Below are positions 8,438 through 14,737 of a DNA stretch of 28,317 nt, piece after piece. Under the pieces are notes generated by a model. The model did no database searches. It saw only the letters and a program-made list of their open reading frames with translations, and was not told where the DNA came from. The DNA lies in the NCBI GenBank assembly GCA_020636575.1, contig JACJXP010000009.1, positions 1-28,317 on the forward strand. Direction: 5' to 3'. The DNA is from Chitinophagales bacterium (GTDB lineage: Bacteria; Bacteroidota; Bacteroidia; Chitinophagales; Chitinophagaceae). Made by a program: the position numbers and the translations under genes. How positions within the stretch are numbered: the stretch's first letter is position 1; each line of letters starts with the position of its first letter.

Positions 8438-8469
8438 TTTCAGCACTCTGGTATGTTCCGGTAAATTTG
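8438..8469 (+). promoter_or_regulatory. Putative promoter of the permease gene (TTTC-N20-TAAATTTG)
   Basis: TAAATTTG at 8462-8469 matches the Bacteroidota -7 consensus TAnnTTTG. TTTC at 8438-8441 lies 20 bases upstream, the usual -33 spacing, with one mismatch to TTTG. Only 4 bases (CAAT) separate the box from the ATG at 8474, so transcription would start at or inside the start codon. Confidence 0.5.
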
Positions 8470-8473
8470 CAAT

Positions 8474-9727
8474 ATGATCCGCCGGTCTTTAGAAATAGTT
8501 GGTAGTAGTTTTAAAATGGCCATGCAGGAGCTATGGAAAAATAAACTCCGTACTTTCCTCTCCCTCTTCGGCATCACAATCGGTATTTTTTGCATAATCG
8601 GTGTTTTAGCCACCGTAAACAGTCTTGAACAAAACATACAAAACGAGGTCAGGTCTTTAGGAACAAATACGATTTATGTTGATAAATGGGAGTATACTGG
8701 TGGCGGACCTGATTACCCCTGGTGGAAATATGTTAACCGGCCACAACCAAAATATGAAGAGATAGAGCATATTAAAGAAAGAACAAGCAGTGCAAAATAT
8801 GTAGCTTTTGCGATCAACAGGCAGGATAACCTGGAGTATAGTGGAAATGTTTTGTCGAATGTAAAAATGTATGGTGTCAGTAAAGATTATAGTGAGATAC
8901 AAGCTGTTCAAATAAACTGGGGGCGATATTTTTCCAGTTCCGAGTTCGACAGGGGCTCTGACATTTTAGTGATCGGTAATGATGCAGCCGAAAAACTTTT
9001 TGGAGAAGCGGAAAGAGCCATTGGCAAAGAGGTAACTGTTAAAGGGAAAAAAGCATTAATAACCGGCGTCATCAAAAAACAGGGTAAACAAATGATCGGC
9101 GGCTGGGATTTTGACCAGAGCATTATACTTCCTTACAGGTTTGCCCGAACTATTATGGATGAAAGAAGATCTGATCCGGTGATAATGGTGCAGGGAAAAG
9201 ATAACCTGAGCAGTAAAGCTTTAAAAGACGAATTGACCGGCACTATGAGAGCCCTGCATAAACTTAGCCCAACCAAAGAAGAGGATTTTGCGTTGAACGA
9301 TATAAACGATTTTAGCGAAGTAATAAGCTCTGCTTTCTCAGGACTCAATATTGGGGGATGGGCCATAGCGGCATTATCATTGATCGTAGGCATGTTTGGT
9401 GTGGCCAATATCATGTTTGTATCAGTAAGGGAAAGAATAAGCCAGATAGGTCTAAAAAAAGCACTCGGAGCTAAAAGAAGAGTGATACTCGCCGAGTTTT
9501 TACTGGAGTCAGCCTTTCTTTGTATTGTTGGAGGCCTTATTGGCTTATCACTAGTTTTTATTCTGACACAGATTTTAACTTATGCATTAAACTTCCCGGT
9601 TTTTATTTCAACCGGTTATATGATCCTTGCAATAGTGATATGTATCATTACAGGAATATTGGCCGGCTTTATTCCCGCATTACAAGCGGCTAAAATGGAT
9701 CCGGTAGTTGCCATCAGAAGTAAATAA
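8474..9727 (+). CDS. MacB/FtsX-type ABC transporter permease (no adjacent ATPase)
   Basis: 417 residues with the standard MacB/FtsX architecture: one N-terminal helix (residues ~28-48, RTFLSLFGITIGIFCIIG), a large extracytoplasmic MacB_PCD domain (~50-285), then three C-terminal helices (~295-316, 343-368, 380-403) with the conserved loop RERISQIGLKKALGAKRR and the ending DPVVAIRSK. Such permeases work as dimers with a LolD/MacB-like ATPase to power envelope export or lipoprotein handling by a mechanotransmission mechanism. No ATPase gene lies next to it in this window. The start at 8474 is favoured because homologous proteins commonly have a comparable amphipathic leader before the QELWKNKLRTF element. 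An alternative start is Met15. Confidence 0.88.
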   Translation: MIRRSLEIVGSSFKMAMQELWKNKLRTFLSLFGITIGIFCIIGVLATVNSLEQNIQNEVRSLGTNTIYVDKWEYTGGGPDYPWWKYVNRPQPKYEEIEHIKERTSSAKYVAFAINRQDNLEYSGNVLSNVKMYGVSKDYSEIQAVQINWGRYFSSSEFDRGSDILVIGNDAAEKLFGEAERAIGKEVTVKGKKALITGVIKKQGKQMIGGWDFDQSIILPYRFARTIMDERRSDPVIMVQGKDNLSSKALKDELTGTMRALHKLSPTKEEDFALNDINDFSEVISSAFSGLNIGGWAIAALSLIVGMFGVANIMFVSVRERISQIGLKKALGAKRRVILAEFLLESAFLCIVGGLIGLSLVFILTQILTYALNFPVFISTGYMILAIVICIITGILAGFIPALQAAKMDPVVAIRSK

Positions 9728-9774
9728 GCAGCAAAAACTTTCTGTCCGTTGTCATTGGATAAATATTCGAATCT

Positions 9775-10065
9775 ATGTTAAAAAAGCCCCTGCTATTAAT
9801 GACATTGCTGGCCTGTATTCATTTCTCCTGTAAAAAAGAATCAGCAGAAATCCAGGGAATGGTTAAAGACTATACAGGTTTAGATGGGTGCGGGTTGGTT
9901 ATTGTATTGGATGATGGCACCAACCTTGAACCGGCCATTCTCCCACAAAATATTTCATTGGTTGCAGACAATAGAATAGCTATAAAATACAGAGTTCTAA
10001 CAGATAGGGTTTCTAATTGTATGGTTGGTACTATCGTTCAAATTCTTGCTCTTCGTTACCTTTGA
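9775..10065 (+). CDS. Small lipoprotein
   Basis: 96 residues. The leader MLKKPLLLMTLLACIHFSC ends in a lipobox-like Cys at 19 followed by KKE. The mature part (IQGMVKDYTGLDGCGLVIVLDDGTNLEP...) looks like a single small beta domain, with two more Cys. It lies 47 bases after the permease stop and ends 9 bases before tsaD, so it may be co-transcribed with either. Secreted small lipoproteins of this type are frequent in Bacteroidota. No function is evident. Confidence 0.65.
   Translation: MLKKPLLLMTLLACIHFSCKKESAEIQGMVKDYTGLDGCGLVIVLDDGTNLEPAILPQNISLVADNRIAIKYRVLTDRVSNCMVGTIVQILALRYL
10057..10064 (+). promoter_or_regulatory. Putative -7 box for tsaD inside the end of the lipoprotein gene
   Basis: TACCTTTG matches TAnnTTTG and ends 9 bases before the tsaD ATG at 10074. 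It lies in the last codons of the preceding lipoprotein gene. A matching -33 TTTG is absent. Confidence 0.35.
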
Positions 10066-10073
10066 GGTTGCTG

Positions 10074-11117
10074 ATGGCAACAACTATTTTAGCTATAGAA
10101 TCAAGCTGTGACGAAACCTCCGCATCCATCTGTGTTGATGGAAGTATCCTCTCCAATCATATTGCAGGACAAGCAATTCATGAAAAATATGGTGGTGTAG
10201 TACCCGAGCTGGCATCAAGGGCACATATGCAGAATATTTTACCTGTTGTAAGTGAAGCCCTAAAAACTGCCAATTGCAGGCTTGATGATTTAGATGCTAT
10301 CGCTTTTACACAATCACCCGGGCTTATCGGTTCTTTACTGGTGGGTACCCAGTTTGCCAAATCATTAGCCCTGGCGCTGGATAAACCACTTATTGCCGTT
10401 CATCATATGCAGGCACATGTATTGGCAAACCTGATCGACGATCCAAAGCCATCATTCCCCTTTTTGTGTTTAACAGTTAGCGGCGGACATACACAGATCG
10501 TTTTATGTGAATCAGCAGCTAAGATGAAAGTACTGGGTGAAACGATAGACGATGCTGCCGGAGAAGCATTTGACAAAACAGCTAAACTACTAGGGCTACC
10601 TTATCCCGGTGGCCCACTGATTGACAAATATGCGCAACAAGGAGATCCGAAAAGATTTAGTTTTCCTGAACCAAAGATCCCGGGACTAAATTTTAGTTTC
10701 AGTGGATTAAAGACTGCTGTTCTTTATTTTTTACAAAATGCAGGTACCAGCCAGGTTTACAAAGAAGAATTTTTAGCATCTGAAGAAGAAAAACAACAAT
10801 TTATTACCGAGAACCTGGAAGATATTTGTGCATCCGTTCAGCAACGGATAGTTTCCATCTTATTAAACAAATTACAAACTGCAGCAATACAAACAGGGAT
10901 CAAAGAGATCTGTATCGCCGGAGGTGTTTCCGCCAACAGCGGTCTGCGAAAAGCATTTAAAGAACTGGGAGAAAAGAAAAACTGGAATACTTATATACCT
11001 GCATTTCAGTATTGTACCGATAATGCCGGTATGATCGCTGTTACAGGATATTATAAATACATGGCTAAGGATTTCTCTGATCTGTCTGTAACAGCATCTG
11101 CAAGGGCAAGCTGGTAA
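10074..11117 (+). CDS. tsaD: tRNA N6-adenosine threonylcarbamoyltransferase
   Basis: Transfers the threonylcarbamoyl group from TC-AMP to A37 of tRNAs that read ANN codons (t6A synthesis), in the cytoplasm with TsaB and TsaE. 347 residues, normal for the family. The Kae1/TsaD hallmarks are intact: ATP/metal-binding start AIESSCDETS, metal ligands H111 and H115 in HHMQAHVLANL (the same positions as in E. coli TsaD), the SGGHTQIV element and the C-terminal GGVSANSGLR and DNAGMIA motifs. The longer frame from 10017 would add 19 residues that overlap the preceding gene. I chose ATG 10074, giving the standard MATTILAIESSCDETS start. The next gene, another tRNA-modification enzyme, follows after 17 bases and is likely co-transcribed. 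Confidence 0.97.
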   Translation: MATTILAIESSCDETSASICVDGSILSNHIAGQAIHEKYGGVVPELASRAHMQNILPVVSEALKTANCRLDDLDAIAFTQSPGLIGSLLVGTQFAKSLALALDKPLIAVHHMQAHVLANLIDDPKPSFPFLCLTVSGGHTQIVLCESAAKMKVLGETIDDAAGEAFDKTAKLLGLPYPGGPLIDKYAQQGDPKRFSFPEPKIPGLNFSFSGLKTAVLYFLQNAGTSQVYKEEFLASEEEKQQFITENLEDICASVQQRIVSILLNKLQTAAIQTGIKEICIAGGVSANSGLRKAFKELGEKKNWNTYIPAFQYCTDNAGMIAVTGYYKYMAKDFSDLSVTASARASW

Positions 11118-11134
11118 GGATTATTTATCCAATC

Positions 11135-11863
11135 ATGGCAAATTCATTTTTTCAGTTTAAGCAATTCACTGTTCAACAGGATAAATGTGCCATGAAAGTA
11201 ACAACGGATAGTTGTTTATTCGGATCACTTCTCCCCGAATTTCCATTTAATGGGAAACAAACAAAAGCATTGGATATCGGAACCGGCACCGGTTTGCTCA
11301 GCCTGATGTTTGCTCAAAAAAATCCTGAATCTATCATTGATGCTGTTGAGATTGATAGGGATGCATTTCAACAGGCATTTGAAAATATTGCTATTTCCCC
11401 CTGGCATGAAAATATAAATGTTATTAGAGCTGATATAAAAGAATTCAATTCATTACATCAATATGACTTCATTTTCAGTAATCCTCCCTTCTATGAAAAC
11501 GAGTTAAAGGGCCCGGAACAAAAAAAGAACATTGCCCATCACGGAGATAAACTACAAATAGCAGAACTATTATTGTTTATTAAAAAGCATCTGACCCCAG
11601 ATGGTCTTTATAGCTTACTCCTCCCTTACAAAAGATATGAAGAAATAAAAGCTTTGATACAGAAATCTGAAATGATCATAAACAGTGCTACTCTGATCAA
11701 ACAATCTCCCGATCACAATTTTTCCAGGGTGATCATATATGGAAATATCAATAAAAAAAACCCTGGTATCATACAGAGCAGCGAAATTTGTATTACTGAC
11801 AAAGAGAAAAATTATACCGACAGGTTTACAACGCTGCTAAAAGATTATTATCTCAACCTGTAG
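11135..11863 (+). CDS. trmN6: tRNA1(Val) (adenine37-N6)-methyltransferase
   Basis: 242 residues. A SAM-dependent Rossmann methyltransferase with motif I DIGTGTG (residues 47-53), an acidic VEIDRDA strand end, and the N6-adenine catalytic motif NPPF (116-119) followed by YENELKGPEQKKNIAHH, all typical of YfiC/TrmN6. The N-terminal FQFKQFTVQQDKCAMKVTTDSCLFG is the usual family opening. It methylates A37 of tRNA1(Val) in E. coli; the same substrate is inferred here. It follows tsaD by 17 bases, forming a small tRNA-modification unit. Confidence 0.9.
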   Translation: MANSFFQFKQFTVQQDKCAMKVTTDSCLFGSLLPEFPFNGKQTKALDIGTGTGLLSLMFAQKNPESIIDAVEIDRDAFQQAFENIAISPWHENINVIRADIKEFNSLHQYDFIFSNPPFYENELKGPEQKKNIAHHGDKLQIAELLLFIKKHLTPDGLYSLLLPYKRYEEIKALIQKSEMIINSATLIKQSPDHNFSRVIIYGNINKKNPGIIQSSEICITDKEKNYTDRFTTLLKDYYLNL

Positions 11864-12007
11864 TTGCTCCTGCTATTATCTGACACCAATTTCTGGCTAT
11901 ATAAATATTAAAAAATCTGACCAACAGGTTACATTTCATACCTGCCGGTTTACTATTCTTTTGAATAAAGAGTAAATAAGCGATTCCTTAACTTAAAAAA
12001 TATAGTC

Positions 12008-12433
12008 ATGAAAAACAAGCTCCTTCTTCTTAATGTGTTATTCTTTGTTTTATTTATTGCCGGCTTTACAAGCTGCTCAAAAGACAAGCAACTACCCATT
12101 CAAAACGAGGAAACATCTTTACAATTCAACCAGTCTGAAAAACTAATTAGTACAACTGACAAATATGGTAGTATAACAGGTATGGTTACACCTGTATATG
12201 AAAAAACTACCATAATGCTTGTGGGAGGTTTAAAAAACTATGGCCCCTATTATGTTGATATTAATACCGGTGCTTTTAAGATCAGTAAAGTAGCAGCAGG
12301 AACATACAAGATGATCATCAGTTATCCGGGAGCATCCAATCCCAATGATAATACCGACAGCTGGCAAACATTCTCAATGGGGGTAGTTGTTATGGGAGGC
12401 GAAAACACTGATGTAGGACTTATAAAATTATAG
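12008..12433 (+). CDS. Lipoprotein with a carboxypeptidase-regulatory-like beta-sandwich
   Basis: 141 residues. Lipoprotein leader MKNKLLLLNVLFFVLFIAGFTSC with Cys23 followed by SKDK. The mature part contains YGSITGMVTPVYEKTTIMLVGG... TGAFKISKVAAGTYKMIISY, the order of strands seen in CarboxypepD_reg-like (transthyretin-type) domains, which in Bacteroidota often serve as carbohydrate- or surface-associated modules. No enzyme motif. It ends just before a strong terminator and is convergent with the downstream dehydrogenase gene. Confidence 0.7.
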   Translation: MKNKLLLLNVLFFVLFIAGFTSCSKDKQLPIQNEETSLQFNQSEKLISTTDKYGSITGMVTPVYEKTTIMLVGGLKNYGPYYVDINTGAFKISKVAAGTYKMIISYPGASNPNDNTDSWQTFSMGVVVMGGENTDVGLIKL

Positions 12434-12447
12434 TCTACTGCAGATAT

Positions 12448-12476
12448 GAAAAAGAGCCTCTACCAGGCTCTTTTTC
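12448..12476. terminator. Bidirectional intrinsic terminator
   Basis: GAAAAAGAGCCT (12448-12459) and AGGCTCTTTTTC (12465-12476) are exact reverse complements with a 5-base CTACC loop, giving a 12-bp stem with A/T tracts on both flanks. It sits between two convergent genes and can stop transcription from both strands. Confidence 0.9.
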
Positions 12477-12483
12477 TTTTAAA

Positions 12484-13692
12484 TTATTTCCCATGTTCTT
12501 TAACATAATCTTCCAGGTATTCAAACCGTTGAGTCAATTTCCCATTTTCTGCAATAGTTGCATTTTCAATTAGTGTTGCATTCCCTTTAAAAAGATCATT
12601 TAGTACATGCTTGATCAATTGCTCGCCAAAATACCGGGAAGCATCCCTGGGTAATTCATTCGGCAGGTTACCGATTGCTATCACATCAACCGAGTTTTCC
12701 TCGTAAGGCTTTGTTTTTTGTAAGCTTTGCCTGTCAACCCCATATACAGGATCTTCAATCGACTGATCACCCAGGTTAATAGGAACAGAACCATTCGGAT
12801 CATCAGTTATGTCGGCAATGGTACGAATTACAAAATGTTCAGAGCTAACGTCTTCTTTCTCAAATAAGCGAGGCACATTTTCATCCCAGTAAACACCGTT
12901 CAACAGTATATCAGTTTGTGCTGCATAGGGAAGAAAACAGCATTTATATTTTTCAGGATGTTCATGAAATTCAAACCGGCTATATCCGCCATTCTCTTTT
13001 CTCTGATAAAGATGAGCCCCCTTTAATTGGGTATATACCGGGTATGCAAACCGTCTTTCTAAATAATCCTCTGGCTCCACTTCATGAATTCCCATCAGGT
13101 TCATAATTTCCAGGATACCGTGAGCTACACGGCCAGATCCGGTGACAGCAATCTTTACATTGGGTAATCGTAAACCAAAATATGTATGTATCAGCTCTCT
13201 TAAGCTTCTTTGTTTATGAACCCTGCCGAGAGAAAACAACCCGGTGCGATTACCATAAGCCATCATTCCATTATGAGCCCCCACCAGGCCGGCAAAAAAA
13301 CCAAACCCGATTATCCGCTGGCCATCTTCATGTTCCATGCATTCAAAATCGATCAAACGGATATCATTTGCAAGGATCGCTTTGAGCATTTCCCGGTTTT
13401 GCGGCTGCTTTTTCCGGGTATGAGAAAAAAACAAATAGTTCTTACCCCGGATTAGAGCCCTGGCAGGCACCTCTTTAATACCAAATAAGTAATCACAATC
13501 AGCAATGTCTTCCTGCAACTCCACTCCTGCCGAGAGATATTCCTTGTCCGTAAAACATCTTGTTGATGAAGGTTGTACAACCACTCTTACATCCTTTAAA
13601 TTCATATGTATCCAGCGACATTGTGAGGGAGTTAATGCCACCCGATTGTCCGATGGGGTTTTCTCTTCACGGATCAGTGCAATCTTGATCAT
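12484..13692 (-). CDS. Saccharopine dehydrogenase / lysine-ketoglutarate reductase-like enzyme (AlaDH/PNT fold)
   Basis: 402 residues from the Met at 13690-13692, preceded by a GGA at suitable spacing; the longer frame from 13752 adds a non-conserved leader. The N-terminal alanine-dehydrogenase/PNT-like domain starts IKIALIREEKTPSDNRVALTP. Residues K73 in GIKEVP and H91 in FFSHT correspond to the catalytic Lys and His described for NAD-dependent saccharopine dehydrogenase (Lys1, K77/H96). A dinucleotide fold follows with VTGSGRVAHG (182-191), and an IADITDDPNGSVP element resembling LKR domains. The enzyme probably interconverts lysine plus 2-oxoglutarate and saccharopine, or acts on a related amino acid. 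It stands alone, with no lysine-pathway neighbours, so the substrate is uncertain. Confidence 0.72.
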   Translation of the reverse strand: MIKIALIREEKTPSDNRVALTPSQCRWIHMNLKDVRVVVQPSSTRCFTDKEYLSAGVELQEDIADCDYLFGIKEVPARALIRGKNYLFFSHTRKKQPQNREMLKAILANDIRLIDFECMEHEDGQRIIGFGFFAGLVGAHNGMMAYGNRTGLFSLGRVHKQRSLRELIHTYFGLRLPNVKIAVTGSGRVAHGILEIMNLMGIHEVEPEDYLERRFAYPVYTQLKGAHLYQRKENGGYSRFEFHEHPEKYKCCFLPYAAQTDILLNGVYWDENVPRLFEKEDVSSEHFVIRTIADITDDPNGSVPINLGDQSIEDPVYGVDRQSLQKTKPYEENSVDVIAIGNLPNELPRDASRYFGEQLIKHVLNDLFKGNATLIENATIAENGKLTQRFEYLEDYVKEHGK

Positions 13693-13782
13693 ATTTTGTT
13701 TTCCATTGATAATCAGCAAAGTTGGTGATTCTGTACTGATCCTGCAAGCCAATCATAACCATTTTTAAGCCTTATAATTCGG

Positions 13783-13790
13783 TATTTTTG
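13783..13790 (+). promoter_or_regulatory. Putative -7 box of the lipoprotein–CHAT unit
   Basis: TATTTTTG matches TAnnTTTG on the plus strand in the divergent region between the dehydrogenase and the lipoprotein gene. It would give a leader of about 70-75 bases before the ATG at 13869. The -33 region is poor (only a T-run at shorter spacing). Confidence 0.35.
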
Positions 13791-13868
13791 CAAATATTTA
13801 CGGGATAACAGATATTAATGGTTACAATTCCACGTTGAGTGGTTACTAATCTACAAACAGGCGAGCTA

Positions 13869-14696
13869 ATGAAAACTTTAAGTAATTACCGGTTGATATT
13901 GTTGTGTTGCTTTGTAGCAGCTACCTTTTTATCATGTAAGAAAAGCAATAATAATGTTCCCCAGGGGCCCTATACGCTAAGTTATGGCGATTCGATCCTT
14001 TACCTGGCACCTGGCGGAAATAACATCATATTCCCAACAGAACAAAGATCCGGCGTTTATACTGGTTTCCCTGATGGAATTGAAATTGATGATAATACTG
14101 GTGCCATTGATTTGTCTAAAAGTGAAACAGGTTTGCGTTACAGAATAACACATACCGCTACTGATGGCTCCATTACTGAAACTAAAGTGGTTCTATCTGG
14201 TATCACTTTCACTGATCACTATTATTTACTTTCTTCCGGCGATTCAGTTGCCAATCCCGTCTATAATGCTGACCTAAACAGAACTTTACCGCTATCCGGT
14301 TCTTCATTTGACGATGGAAATACAGCCAATGGTGGCGGTTGTAAGGTTTATACCAATAATGGTCAGATCAACCTGGCAGAAACAGTTAGAAATGGAGTAT
14401 TTGGTAATGTGCCACAAAATGATGTGCGAAAAGATTTTGATATTGATTACAGGCTAAATGATGAAAGTGGTAAATCTTTAAATAAGATCAGGGTTAGGCT
14501 TTATTATTATGAAACGATGGCGGATGTACCCGCTGATCTATTACAGACTTTGCAGGACAGACAAGAATTAGGTGTCTTTCTTCGCGGAGGCAACCAGTCA
14601 ATTATTGAAACACAGGCCCCATTACTAGGCATTGCCTCAAGATTAAACAAGGAAGCCCGGCCAAGACCCCCTTGTGTAATAATCGTAGATCATTAA
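13869..14696 (+). CDS. Lipoprotein upstream of the CHAT protein
   Basis: 275 residues from the internal Met at 13869, which gives a good lipoprotein leader (MKTLSNYRLILLCCFVAATFLSC, Cys23, then KKSNNN). The longer frame from 13839 adds ten residues before it. The first ~100 mature residues (LSYGDSILYLAPGG... GIEIDDNTGAIDLSKSETGLRYRITHTATDG) read like a cadherin- or Ig-like repeat common in Bacteroidota surface proteins. The rest is unassigned. The last residues, RPRPPCVIIVDH, form an unusual proline-plus-hydrophobic tail. It is followed after 41 bases by the TPR-CHAT gene in the same direction, so a shared role is likely but not shown. Confidence 0.75.
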   Translation: MKTLSNYRLILLCCFVAATFLSCKKSNNNVPQGPYTLSYGDSILYLAPGGNNIIFPTEQRSGVYTGFPDGIEIDDNTGAIDLSKSETGLRYRITHTATDGSITETKVVLSGITFTDHYYLLSSGDSVANPVYNADLNRTLPLSGSSFDDGNTANGGGCKVYTNNGQINLAETVRNGVFGNVPQNDVRKDFDIDYRLNDESGKSLNKIRVRLYYYETMADVPADLLQTLQDRQELGVFLRGGNQSIIETQAPLLGIASRLNKEARPRPPCVIIVDH

Positions 14697-14707
14697 GGAT
14701 AAGGCTT

Positions 14708-14715
14708 TATTTTTG
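14708..14715 (+). promoter_or_regulatory. Putative -7 box of the CHAT gene
   Basis: TATTTTTG matches TAnnTTTG and lies 22 bases before the start codon at 14738. Its last base is the first base of a perfect palindrome. No TTTG was seen at the expected -33 position. Confidence 0.4.
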
Positions 14716-14737
14716 ATAAGTTTATACTGAACTTATC
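14715..14737 (+). promoter_or_regulatory. Perfect palindrome abutting the CHAT start codon (operator or leader hairpin)
   Basis: GATAAGTT (14715-14722) and AACTTATC (14730-14737) are exact reverse complements around a 7-base spacer. The second arm ends immediately before ATG at 14738 and the first begins at the predicted -7 box. It could be a binding site for a dimeric repressor over the transcription start, or a hairpin that masks the start codon. Confidence 0.6.

Noticed and set aside
10017..10073. Longer start of tsaD
   Set aside because: It would overlap the preceding lipoprotein gene in another frame, and TsaD proteins start directly before the AIESSCDETS motif.
13182..13768. Several overlapping plus-strand frames opposite the dehydrogenase gene
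   Set aside because: Shadows of the conserved minus-strand gene; no recognisable protein features.
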